The notes under the pieces: generated by a model
Told to the model about the DNA's origin: nothing
Database searches by the model: none
The model's input: the letters and a program-made list of their open reading frames with translations, nothing else
Made by a program: the position numbers and the translations under genes
Assembly (NCBI RefSeq): GCF_014898815.1
Contig: NW_026515540.1
Coordinates: 1,984,001 to 2,048,000, forward strand
DNA: 64,000 nt
Direction: 5' to 3'
DNA from: Panonychus citri
Lineage: Eukaryota; Arthropoda; Arachnida; Trombidiformes; Tetranychidae
In this document: piece by piece, positions 51,540-62,832 of the stretch
How positions within the stretch are numbered: the stretch's first letter is position 1
Layout: each line of letters begins with the position of its first letter

Positions 51540-52354
51540 ATCTTAGGTGATCCTTTTTTACCACTGAGTTAAGACGTCTCCATAATAAAAATTCACAGGA
51601 TTCAAGTCAGGTGAATTTAAAGGCCATTCGGATCTTTTGCTTATCAATCAATCATTGAAATAAACTTTTATGAGTTCCAATGAAACATCAGTGCAGATTT
51701 CATTTTTCATCGCTAAATTAATCCGTTTGGAATCAATTCTCCTTGATTAAAAAACATACAGAAGCCGACCCGCTGGTTTTTGTGTCTTGCAGTAAATTTT
51801 TGTACCTATATCAGTTTATAAGGTTTATAATCTTTCTGCCTTAATGTCAGACTAGCATGCTCTGGATTAGTGTCAAGTCTTACCGTCATTTGTGGCAACG
51901 AAAAATGCTAAAGCCTGAGCTGAATTGATCTAGAGCAAGCAGTCGATGTCGTCTCTGTAGAATTCACCACCAGAACTCGAGGCTTCCACTTGTCCATTCT
52001 TGAACCAGAATTTTCGTATTTTACACACTTTACCACCACAATGTGAACGATCAGTAAAAAATACTAGATTATCCGACATGATGAATTTGTTGTCTTGATG
52101 ATGACTACTGTCTGATGTTGTAATAGTTCGATTTCCTGCTACATTTGTGAGATCAAGTTTAATTGGCTCCCAGTCCAGTTTTCTTTTCTTCGATTCAGTT
52201 TCATTTTCACTTCATTTCGAGAAGAACAAGATGGAACCATTAAATTTCCAGATACTGATTCTGATTCGACTTCATATTCGTCTTCACTTAGATTCAATTC
52301 TTGAACTTCAGGTTCTTTAATGGGTTCGGACTTCTTTCGAGCGACTTTTTTCAT
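51540..52354 (-). pseudogene. Decayed DDE transposase (Tc1/mariner superfamily-like)
   Basis: On the minus strand an acidic N-terminal ORF (52354-52139, 71 residues) is followed by broken frames. These contain MSDNLVFFTDRSHCGGKVC (about 52080-52024), a Trp/Lys-rich stretch, and near 51633-51580 the phrase RSEWPLNSPDLNPVNFYY, which is the hallmark region around the second catalytic Asp of Tc1/mariner-like transposases (W-P-x-x-SPDLNP). Several stops and shifts interrupt it. An old, dead copy. Confidence 0.45.
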
Positions 52355-55300
52355 TCATTTTCAGATTCAGTGAACCTGAAAATGAGCCAGAGCATGCAGT
52401 TTTATACTACTCCTGAACCCGTATCATCAGCACTTCGCATAATTATGTAATAATTGTATCCACAAAAATGTCTGATGACATGTCCGGATTGTGATGAACA
52501 TCATGAAATCTGTAATATTGTAAACATATTATTATCATCATGTTTTGATGTTTCCAGTATATAAATTTTAATCAAAATGGTTATCATTAAATTCATTGAA
52601 TTAATCAGTTACTTTTATATTATGATTATCAGAAAAATTTCCTTATGCAATTTAAAAGTTGATAAAAATGAATCTACTCAGTAACCTAACAATTAACTCG
52701 AGTTTCTCATGTAATAACAAAAGCTCATTCAGGAAATAGTACTGCTCAAATTGATCATGTAGATCTGAAGCAAAATGTTCCAATTAATCAAGTAACGGTA
52801 AAATTTTGGTTACTATTATTATTAAGTTATGTACACACTTATTGAGTAACAATATTTACATACATTGAATTAGATTCCAAATCATTTCATCATCAACAAT
52901 CCTCATGAATCTGTTTCATGATTATTACTACTACTGTTTACAATTTGATTGTATCAATATTGACAATAATAATCTAATCACAATAAAAGTTGATACATTT
53001 TTTTCCGCTTCATCCTCAATGAACTTTAGGCTAACTATTAATATCTCATGATAGACTGAAATTGTATCATGTATATAATATCATTTCCTCATATTTCAGG
53101 GAGAAACTTTGATTACTTGTTTGAGTAATTTGCTAATTAACAGTGATATTATATAAGAGAATGGGAAAAAAAGTTCCGAGAAAAGTTTTCTTCTTAACCT
53201 TTGGTTCTGGGAATATTAATAATTTCCTGTTATCAAGGTGATGATGTTTCATCAATGAATTAATCTTGATGAGAATTCAATTACAATCATGACTTTTATC
53301 ATACAGAAATTCAGTTAATTAACAACTGTTTGTAAATTGTGTTATCATGAAATGAAATCAATGAAATTTCTTGTTGACTTTCATGAATTTTCATGAGCGT
53401 TTTGTAATATTCATCATGATCAATAAGATTAAAATTTGTCCACAACCGATAAATTTATTTGATTTGGAACTTTATTAAATCTTCAACGATGAGGTTTGCA
53501 ATTTTCTCTCATGATGTTTTCTCCTGATTCTTTCAGAGTTATTACTCAGGTAGTTCTGAGATTGTTCAAAAGTTTTTCTTTTTATCTCAATACCAGATGA
53601 CATTGTCAATTGAGATTCTTCATCAGTCCATTTCGTTATATTTATTTTTTTATCCACCAACAATTCAGCAGATTTCTTAAAATCTTCATGAAACTTCCGA
53701 CCAATATTTCATGATTTTTATCGTCATTATCTCAGCTTTATTATTATCTTTGCCAGTTCTTAAAGTTCCAGGTAAACACAAATGAGATATAGAAAAGGGG
53801 GAAATCCAATAAGACAATTTTGCATCTTATTAACTTCAATCTCTCGCTCTTAATGATTTTAATCATGTATCACTATCAGAGAGATTATTATTATTCTTGA
53901 TGAAATTAACTCATTTTCATTCATTTTTCATGATGAAGTTCAGGTGGAGGTAAGTAAGGAGTAAGGGAGATAAACATGACGATGAAGATTAGATAATCTT
54001 GCGAAATCATTATTATGATGATATATGAGTTTGGAAGTTTTTTCTCACATTTTCAATTCTTATCAACTCTTTGTATTCGTCATAGTGAAGAAAAGTTCAG
54101 TTGTTTCAGTAAAGTTATTCAGTTTCCATGATAAGTTTGCAATATTAACTTCTCATCTTCTTTTTTCTTCTGAAAAATATTCAACTGCTGATTTTTACAT
54201 AAATAAATAGGACTTATAAACATCTTCATCTTTATCATGATCGTCATCATGTCACATCGGTAGATAAACATATCATGTAGAAATAAACACAAACTGAACT
54301 ACATGGAATTCAGTGTATTTTGACAAGTCTTATGGAAAGAAAAAGTATTTTTATTTCTAATCAATGATCCAACAACATGATGATAAAGATTCAGAAAATG
54401 ATGATGAAAAAAAATAACATCATGGTTCCTTAATCTACTGAATAAGGTGGCAGGGTTAAGTTTACTCTCTCATGTTACTTTTACGATAAAGAAGATGATA
54501 AGTATTCAGTCCCATCGTCATTTACATGTCATTTACGAGTGGATGATAACTGATGATAAATTTTCCTTCCTTTCCTTTAACTTAAATAATAATAATAATA
54601 TTGATGTTTCCATTGGATTAGGAAGATAAAAATTGAGAAAACCAGAATTTTCCGAGTTGTAATAATCTCTCTCAATAATATTCAATCTGAAATGAGCATA
54701 ATAAATAATAAAAATATGATTACAAAAATTTGAATTGGGAATTAATCTTGTTAATCAGTTTCAATTGGTTGATTATTTTGTCACATTAATACTTGGATAT
54801 ATTATGAACAAGGTGATAAAATGTATTGAATGTTAGGATAGGTGATGATAAATTGTCACTGGATTGAATGAATATGAATGTCATCCATAGATTAGGAAAA
54901 GGGATAAAGATGATAATAATGTATATTATCAGAATTGGTTTCCATGGTTACCTCTTGTCAGAATTGTTTCTTTTTACATACATTTTGAATATTCAAAAAG
55001 CTCATGAGGATAACTTTGAGAATTGAACATTATTAATATCAATAGAACTTTTATTTTTCTTGTTTACTTGAGAGTATTCTGATAAAATAAGTTGATGACA
55101 TTTCTATTGTGAATTGATATCATGATATTGATTGTAACATGATGATGAATATTCAGATTTACCTGTTTTATTTGCTCGTCTCTCTCACTCACTCTTGCTC
55201 TCCTGGTCGGAAAGGTAAATTATCATCTTGATTTTTTAAAGGATTAATCATAATTTCAAGCAAGATTAACCATCAACAATGTGATGAGTTTTTGATGGAA

Positions 55301-55499
55301 ACCAATTTTTCAACATCTCTCACCTTCATCATCAAGTTGAGAAAAACAAAATCTCAAAATTAGAGGTGAAAATATTTCATCCTCATCTTAATTATCATGT
55401 TTTTCATCAAAAATTTTGGGTAAACATTTGGGTTACACGATGATAAAGATGAAGATGAAGATGATAATATTAAGGTAAGATGATATATGATGATAAGTG
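52355..55499. other. Host non-coding DNA
   Basis: AT-rich with TCATGA/ATCATG enrichment, and a (TAA)n run near 54580-54600. No gene seen. Open frames at 53475-53663 and 54025-54210 have no family resemblance. Confidence 0.45.
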
Positions 55500-55730
55500 A
55501 TGATAATGGCGATGAGGAAGCTTGATAGCTCAAAGATATCAAGAAAAGTTTATCTCATTTTTCAATTACTTTTGATTTTCTGGTTCACAACATTTAATCA
55601 ACTAAATTATTCTCAACAATTAGCTGATTACTTTTTACTTGGATACTTTTTAATGATTGACCATTTATCACCAACTAATGTTGACCATCAACAACAATTG
55701 AGACTTAATATATTTAAGAAAGTCAATTAA
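55500..55730 (+). CDS. Small ORF with signal-peptide-like start
   Basis: 76 residues from ATG (55500): basic start, hydrophobic stretch VYLIFQLLLIFWFTTF, then a polar/Leu-rich remainder ending in NIFKKVN. It stops five bases before the second retrotransposon begins, so a longer original gene may have been cut. It might be a first exon or a chance ORF. No product named. Confidence 0.25.
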   Translation: MIMAMRKLDSSKISRKVYLIFQLLLIFWFTTFNQLNYSQQLADYFLLGYFLMIDHLSPTNVDHQQQLRLNIFKKVN

Positions 55731-55734
55731 CTAT

Positions 55735-56510
55735 TGTAACCAAACTGGTTACACCACCAGTTTCTTTGTTCAACCAGGTACCACCTCTCACGTGGTACCT
55801 GGTTATCCTTATTGGATGAAATTTGAGGAAGAAGATGAAGATAAGGGAGAAGATAATCTCCCTCACTAACCATATAATGGCCAGTTTTCGGCCATTTTAT
55901 GTATGGAATTCGGGGTAGAATTTACCCAAGTTAAAATAATTAAAGTTTGTTTAAAGTAATTGTTTTATTTGCTAAGTCTGTGCAATTGGCACCCTTACGG
56001 GGATTAGTTAATGTGCTTAATTACATTTAATGTGAAGTAATATATTGTTATAATGATAAGTTTCTTTTGTGATTTAAGTAAATGACTTGGGCTTAAACAT
56101 CAGTTCAATAAAAAACCATAGTGAATTTATGGTGATTGTTTTCTTTAAGAAAAGAGTCAATGTTTTAATGTTTAATAATTACTGTACTATTTAAATAGGT
56201 GATACATACTATATCAAAAGTTACACGTAATTACAACCCAACCTGTTCAACCCTACGTGTATTTCATATAAAACATTTGAACCTTGTGGAAGGTTAAAGT
56301 GAACTTTATTCAACTAAATAAAAGTGTGGTGATTGTAATAACCTGGTCAGAAGGTTAGGTTAGGTTAATTGGACTGTAATAAAACAAAAGTATTAATAAT
56401 TAAAAGATTACAATTGGTAAAAATCAGCATATTGAATAAATCAATCAACACAAACTCAACTATTAATTTGGAAATAACAAATTGAATCAAAACAGAAGTC
56501 AATTACTGGA
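55735..56510 (+). repeat. Probable 5' LTR of the second element (right edge uncertain)
   Basis: Begins with a perfect TGTAACCA/TGGTTACA hairpin, contains TATAAAA (56267-56273) and AATAAA (56317-56322). Where U5 ends cannot be fixed without the 3' copy. TGG-starting primer-site candidates exist at about 56344 and 56504. Confidence 0.4.
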
Positions 56511-57133
56511 GAAGAATTTTGGCCACTGAAAAGATAAGTATTTCAATTATAATCATTTTTTTATCCTAATCATTTAAAATAAACATAATCAAATTTGAAG
56601 TAATACGTGCAACAAAATATAATATAATTCTGTTTAGTCCATTCAATTAATATCTTAAACTTCTACAACCATGATAAATTTCATTTATCATTTTTGCACT
56701 ATCGACCTGAATGTTCATTCATTTGAACTTTTGACATTAAATAAATTCATTTGGTTTGGAGTTTTAATTGTTAAATATTAGACAGTTGATTCAATAATCA
56801 GAATTGAAATGAATTAACGAAATGAAATTCCAAGGTGCTTTTTTCTGCATAATCTATACTCAGTAGTTTCATCTAAGGTAGAAATTTTCCTGGTTAATTT
56901 AAGAAACATCCATACAATTCTGTAAAAGGAAAGACCGATTAAAACTTCATAGTTAAGTAAATCCAATTTAATTAAAAGAGATTATTATTATTAAACACTA
57001 TCTTGATGTAATACAGTCACGTATCATCTCATTCAACCTCGATTCAAAACTAATAATTATTTCACTTCAATATAAATCATCGCTGTTTTCAATATAATTC
57101 GTCATTGATTGAATTAACTGATTCATTAAACCA

Positions 57134-57238
57134 GAAATTACAATAAACAATAGAAGAATAAACAATTGAATTACCTTCAACAATTAAACAATAGAAGAAT
57201 AAACAATTGAATTACCTTCAACAATTAAACAATGAAAT
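57134..57238. repeat. Tandem repeat, about 49-bp unit, two and a bit copies
   Basis: CAATAGAAGAATAAACAATTG followed by an AATTACCTTCAACAATTAAA stretch, repeated twice with a partial third copy. Confidence 0.8.
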
Positions 57239-57371
57239 AATGAACAATTGAATTCAATCAGTTATAAATAAAATTAATTCTTGAACTGGGTGAGACAAAT
57301 TAACTACAATCATAATTGAAATCAGTCAACTATAATTAAAGTAAATCATTGAAATTTTCTCAAACTGAAGT

Positions 57372-57778
57372 GAACTTTTAACAATTGAAAGCAACCAACC
57401 ATAATTAAATATAATTATCTGCACTTTTTGAATTGAATTGAACTCAACAACAATTGAAAGCAACCAACCATAATTAAATATAATTATCTGCACTTTTTGA
57501 ATTGAATTGAACTCAACAACAATTGAAAGCAACCAACCATAATTAAATATAATTATCTGCACTTTTGAATTGAATTGAACTCAACAACAATTGAAAGCAA
57601 CCAACCATAATTAAATATAATTATTTGCACTTTTTGAATTAAATTGAACTCAACAATAATTGAAAGCAACCAACCATAATTAAATATAATTATCTGCACT
57701 TTTGAATTGAATTGAACTCAACAACAATTGAAAGCAACCAACCATAATTAAATATAATTATTCGAACTTTTGAATCAA
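57372..57778. repeat. Tandem repeat, 69-bp unit, about six copies
   Basis: GAAAGCAACC starts at 57387, 57456, 57525, 57593, 57662 and 57730 (spacing 68-69 bp). Units share ACCATAATTAAATATAATTA and TTGAATTGAACTCAAC and are almost identical, so amplified recently. It lies in the leader of the second retroelement. Confidence 0.95.
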
Positions 57779-57849
57779 AATTGCACTTATAATAATTGAC
57801 TTCGCTCTCAATCAAATATGATTAACTCTATCCTCAATTAAATACAATT

Positions 57850-58395
57850 AAATTCTCTCTTAGCTCTCTTTCTTTTAAATTTCAAGTCTCTTTCTTCTCT
57901 CTCTTTTGAATTTAGTTCTCTCTCTTTTAATTTCAAGTTTCTTTCTTCTCTCTCTTTTGAATTTAGTTCTCTTTCTTTAAATTTCAAGTCTCTTTCTTCT
58001 CTCTCTTTTGTATTTAGTTCTCTTTCTTTTAAATTTCAAGTCTCTTTCTTCTCTCTCTTTTGAATTTAGTTCTCTTTCTTTTAATTTCAAGTCTCTTTCT
58101 TCTCTCTCTTTTGAATTTAGCTCTCTTTCTTTTAATTTTCAAGTCTCTTTCTTCTCTCTCTTTTGAATTTAGTTCTATTCCTTTTAATTTCAAGTCTCTT
58201 TCTTCTCTCTCTTCTGAATTTAGTTCTCTTTCTTTAAATTTCAAGTCTCTTTCTTCTCTCTCTTCTGAATTTAGTTCTCTTTCTTTAAATTTCAAGTCTC
58301 TTTCTTCTCTCTCTTTTGAATTTAGCTCTCTTTCTTTTAAATTTCAAGTCTCTTTCTTATCTCTCTTTTGAATTTAATTATATTCCTTTTAATTA
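57850..58395. repeat. Pyrimidine-rich tandem repeat, about 51-bp unit, ten copies
   Basis: CAAGTCTCTTTC recurs at 57883, 57933, 57985, 58037, 58088, 58139, 58191, 58242, 58293 and 58345. Because 51 is a multiple of three both strands stay open for about 90-100 codons, producing spurious repetitive ORFs. A strong polypyrimidine tract on the RNA strand, just ahead of Gag. Confidence 0.95.
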
Positions 58396-58469
58396 AGTTT
58401 TTTCCTCTCTTCTAATTATGTGTAAAACATTTTGTTTGTTTTTTTGTTTAATTATTATCTTTTGGTGAT

Positions 58470-58661
58470 ATGAACAATAATGATCATTATTTAAATATAG
58501 AGGAACAAGAAGAAATACAATTAATATTCGGAATTAAATTTAGAGACTCTACAATCAAAATATTACAACTATTAAGTTTTCTCTCTCCATTAATTATATT
58601 ACTAATTTGGTTTATCTTTAAATTACATCAATTATACATTGAAACTCACTTCTCACCTTAA
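58470..58661 (+). CDS. Small membrane-anchored ORF just upstream of Gag
   Basis: 63 residues: an acidic front (NIEEQEEIQLIFGIKF) and one membrane helix LSFLSPLIILLIWFIFKL. It stops two bases before the Gag ATG (58664), so it is an upstream ORF in the retroelement transcript. Not recognised. Could be an accessory peptide, a regulator of Gag initiation, or chance. Confidence 0.35.
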   Translation: MNNNDHYLNIEEQEEIQLIFGIKFRDSTIKILQLLSFLSPLIILLIWFIFKLHQLYIETHFSP

Positions 58662-58663
58662 CT

Positions 58664-61330
58664 ATGGATGATCAACCTCTATTAACAACCCCGGTGCTGG
58701 GGATTGGTAGAGAAAAGAAAAACAAATTAAATTCTACAGTAAATCAACAATTACATATTCCTAATTTCTCCGGTGATGGGGATGAGGATTTATTAGATTG
58801 GCTTGATCATTTTGAATCAGCTGCAGTTGCCCTTGATTGGGATGAAGAGATTAAATTAAAAGCTTTACCTGCTTATTTAACTGGTACCGCTAGTAGGTGG
58901 TATCGATGTAGAATCAAACCTTTATCTGGTGATAATATTCCTAGAACTTTTGAAGATTTAAAAATCAAATTGGTTTCAGATTTAGCTCCTTCAGGTTACC
59001 GAAAAAATTTAATTAAAGAGTTAAATAATAAGAAACAACGTTCAGATCAATCAGCTATTTCTTACTCTTACGAGGTTCGAGATCTATGTAGAAGAATCAA
59101 CCCAGACATGCAAGAAGAATTAGTAAATAGCTTCATCGACAGAGGTTTAAAATCAAACATTCGAACTAGATTAGATTTACTGACAGCTGATTCTACCTCT
59201 GACTTTATTACTAAAGTAACATTAGCTGAACGATCAACATTATCAAAAAATGATGATTTAACAGAATCCGAAGAGAATGAACAGTTAAAAAATACAATAA
59301 CGGCGTTATCGCAACATTTACAACAAATTACCGAAAGATTAGACTGTTTAACTTTCCAACAAGATATGAAAAAGCGAGAGAGGGACAACTATCGTAATCG
59401 AAATGATTATGGAAATAGTAATTATCGAAATGATAATTATCGAACTGAAAATTATCGAAATACAAATAATTATCGTGGTAACTATCGAAATAATTATAGA
59501 ATGAATAACTATCGACAAAGTAATCAATCAAACGATAATAACCAACCAATCATATGTTATGGTTGCAATGAGCCTGGACATAAAAGAAATGAATGTCCCC
59601 GAAGAGTGGACAGACCTCGAGATGATCAAAAAAATATCGGATGGGCAACTCAAGGTCCATCAACATCTAAAGATGATAATTGGAGAACCCAAAATCAATC
59701 ACAAGATAATAGAAAACAACCTTGGTTTTTGAACAGAAATTTAAGTAGATCACCTCCTCGTTCAATGCGTCCACCTCGACCAGATGGATATCAGAGTTAC
59801 CCTCAATCAACTACACCACGAAATCGATCTTTAAGCCCTCGACCTAGAGGACGACCACGACAAAACTCGCCTCACCCCCAAGGTAGAGGAAGACCAAGAT
59901 CAAGATCAAGATCACCATCAAGTGACAAAAGAACTAAAGTAGTTAAAACAGTTTATACTGAATATGGTGATGATGATGAAACAAAAATTTCCAGTTCAAT
60001 CATTTCAAACTTATTCAAAGAAAAAAATCAATTAATATTTACGAAAGCAAAAATTAAGGAAAAGGAAGTAGAATGTTTGGTCGATACTGGGGCTGAAGTC
60101 TCATTACTTTCTAAACACTTAGCTCAAAAATTGTCATTAGATTATCACAACTATAAAGGTCCAATCCATTTAACCGCGGGAAATCAACCACTAAAAGTAA
60201 TTGGTGAAACTTATATTAAATTAGAGATTCCAGATGGTCCAACAAAAATAGAAATTAAATCACCTATGATTATTGTTGATACTTTGCCGTCAGGAATTGA
60301 GGCCATCATCGGACAAAATATTTTAGAAAAAGGAAAATTTTTCATTGATTGTAAACGAAGAAAATTAATCATTCCATTGAACCCAAAAGAAAAATTTGAA
60401 ACCATAGATTTAAATTTTAAATCAAATACAAAGCAATTAACTGCATCATCAATCGTCTCATCTAATTATGATTCGAATCAAATACAATCATCAGCAAATT
60501 CACAATTAATCACAAGAAGTGACTATTCATCAACAATTAGTTTATCGTCCTTATTTTCAGTCTCCGGTGATGGGGAAGAAAATTTCGTTGACGAAGAAAT
60601 TCATATTAATAATATAATCAATGACTTAAAACTTGAAGTGAACAGTGAAATCCAACCAACAACTCGAGATAAATTAAATAAATTAGTAATTAAATATCGA
60701 AGTGTCTTTGCTGCCACATCCAAAGAGTTAGGATTCTCTAATGTTTATGCTCACTCAATTGATACTGGAAATCATCCTCCAATATCTCAAAAACCTTATC
60801 GAATGTCAGATTTAAAAAGAAAAGTAGCAGAAGCTTCAATTAATGAATTAATAGATGATGGAATTGTTATCCCATCCTGCTCACCTTGGTCATCACCAAT
60901 TGTATTAGTATCAAAAAAGGGAACCACAGAAATGCGATTGTGTGTAGATTATAGAAAATTAAATGAGATAACTGTTAAAGATAAATTTCCATTACCAAAT
61001 ATTCAAGATTATCTTGATAGTTTAAGAGGAATGAAATTCTATTCATTATTAGACTTAAGATCAGGTTATCATCAAATGGCAATGGATCCAAAGGATCAGC
61101 CTAAGACAGCATTTGTCACTCCAAGTGGGTTGTACGAATACACTAGATTACCATTTGGATTAGCAAATGGACCTTCATCATTTATGAGGATGATGACTAT
61201 TGTTTTGAGTGGATTAATTTATAATACTTGTTTAGTTTTTATTGATGATTTATTAATTTATTCAGAAAATGAAGAAGAACATTTAAGTAAATTAGAATTA
61301 ATATTTACGAGACTCCAGAATGCAGGTTAA
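58664..61330 (+). pseudogene. Gag-protease-RT part of the second Ty3/Gypsy element
   Basis: 888 residues up to a premature stop. Gag (about 25-210) is a standard retrotransposon gag domain. A Asn/Tyr/Arg repeat (about 240-290) precedes a CCHC knuckle at residue 298 (C-x2-C-x4-H-x4-C) and an Arg/Ser/Pro-rich linker. Aspartic protease has D474 (VDTGAEVSLLS). RT has LRLCVDYRKLNEIT-type block, LLDLRSGYHQMAMD and catalytic D861/D862 in FIDD. Frame is lost at about 61326-61333 by one base and continues in the next segment. Pieces are well conserved, so the damage is recent or an assembly error. Confidence 0.9.
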
Positions 61331-62832
61331 CTTTAAAACCTAATAAATGCTCATTTTTGAAAAAGAAAATTCTATTCTTAGGACACGTGATTAGTGAGAA
61401 TGGTCAACAAGTTGACCCAGAGAAAATAATAAAAGTTCAACAATTTCCTACTCCTAGGACAGTTAGAGATATAAAATCTTTTGTTGCTTTATGCTCTTAT
61501 TATCGAAGATTCATAAAAGACTTCGCTAACATCGCCCGACCTCTCACTAACTTAACAAGAAAAGATTTACCTTTTGATTGGGGGCCAGAACAAGAAAACG
61601 CTTTTAATGAGCTGAAATTTAAATTAACAACACCACCAGTTCTTGCTCATTATGATCCAGCAAAAGAAACTCAATTGCGAGTGGACGCCTCAGGTTATGG
61701 TCTAGGAGCAATTCTCTTACAAAAGGATGATAATGGTTATCACCCTGTTGGATTCGCCTCCCGAATATTAAGAGGAGCAGAGTTACATTATCCAGTATCT
61801 GATAAGGAATGCTTGGCCATCGTTTGGGCAGTACAAAAATTCCAAGTCTATTTAGAGGGAATTAAATTTGAAGTAGTAACTGATCATTGTGCCTTATGCC
61901 ACATTCATTCAAAAAAGATCCTCCCCGCTCGCTTACAGCGATATGCAATGGCGCTCCAATCATTTGATTTTTCAGTTAAATATAAATCAGGGAAAATTCA
62001 TGCTGATGCCGATTGTTTATCACGATATCCTGTGGATGATATTGTTTATGATAATCAAAAGGATGAATGTGAAGAATTGTTCACATTACTAGTTAACCAA
62101 ATTGTTGAAGATAAAATAGATCTAGTTGATGAACAACGAAGAGATCAACGAATCATTAAAATAATTGAACAATTAGAAAACTTTTCTCATTTAGATCCCA
62201 AAGAAAGGAAATTAATTTCTAAATACAGAATCCGAGAGAATCTACTATACCGATTAACAATTAACCATTATGGAGAGAGTTGGAATATAGTTATTCCTAA
62301 AAGATTAATTAAGCAAATTTTGCAAGAATATCATGATTCGGTCTTGTCCGGTCACCCAGGGATCTTTTCTACTTACAATAAAATTAAACAACATTATTGG
62401 TGGCCCCAGATGAGTAGAGATGTAACCAATTACGTTCGAAGTTGTCTAATCTGTCAATTAGATAAAAGAGGAAGTGGAACCTTAGAAGCTCCGTTAAAAT
62501 CAATAATTGTTAATAATGCATTCGAGAAAATTGGAATCGATTTAATCGGTCCCTTCCCAACATCTAAGAAAAACAATTATATTATAGTGTGTACCGATTA
62601 CTTTACAAGATGGGTAGAGGTTGCAGCAATAAAAGATATGACCGCTGAATCAACAGCGACTTTCCTAATTAACTCGGTCTTCGTCAGACATGGTTGCCCT
62701 AGAACAATTGTCTCAGATAAAGGTAGAAATTTTATATCTTCAGTGGTTGAACAAATTAGATTATTCTTCCAAAGTAAATGGGCATTTTCAACTGCCTATC
62801 ATCCAGCAACAAATGGATTAACGAAAAAGTAA
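61331..62832 (+). pseudogene. RT thumb, RNase H and integrase part of the second element
   Basis: Continuation in a shifted frame: RT connection (ILFLGHVISENGQQVDP), RNase H (QLRVDASGYGLGAILL, VVTDHCAL, DADCLSRYP), integrase HHCC zinc domain (HPGIFSTYNKI, CLICQLDKRG), integrase core first Asp in IGIDLIGPFP and second Asp in IVSDKGRNFISS. It stops at 62830-62832 precisely where the catalytic Glu would be expected, because of a second one-base shift. No Met is required, since this is internal polyprotein. Confidence 0.88.

Noticed and set aside
57326..57562. 78-aa repetitive minus ORF
   Set aside because: Product of the 69-bp tandem repeat (multiple of three), not a gene.
58029..58371. Repetitive ORFs on both strands (Glu/Arg/Lys-rich and Ser/Leu/Phe-rich)
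   Set aside because: The 51-bp repeat keeps all frames of both strands partly open; no start context or family.
57372..58395. CRISPR-like array
   Set aside because: No spacers; the entire unit repeats, and the context is a eukaryotic retroelement.
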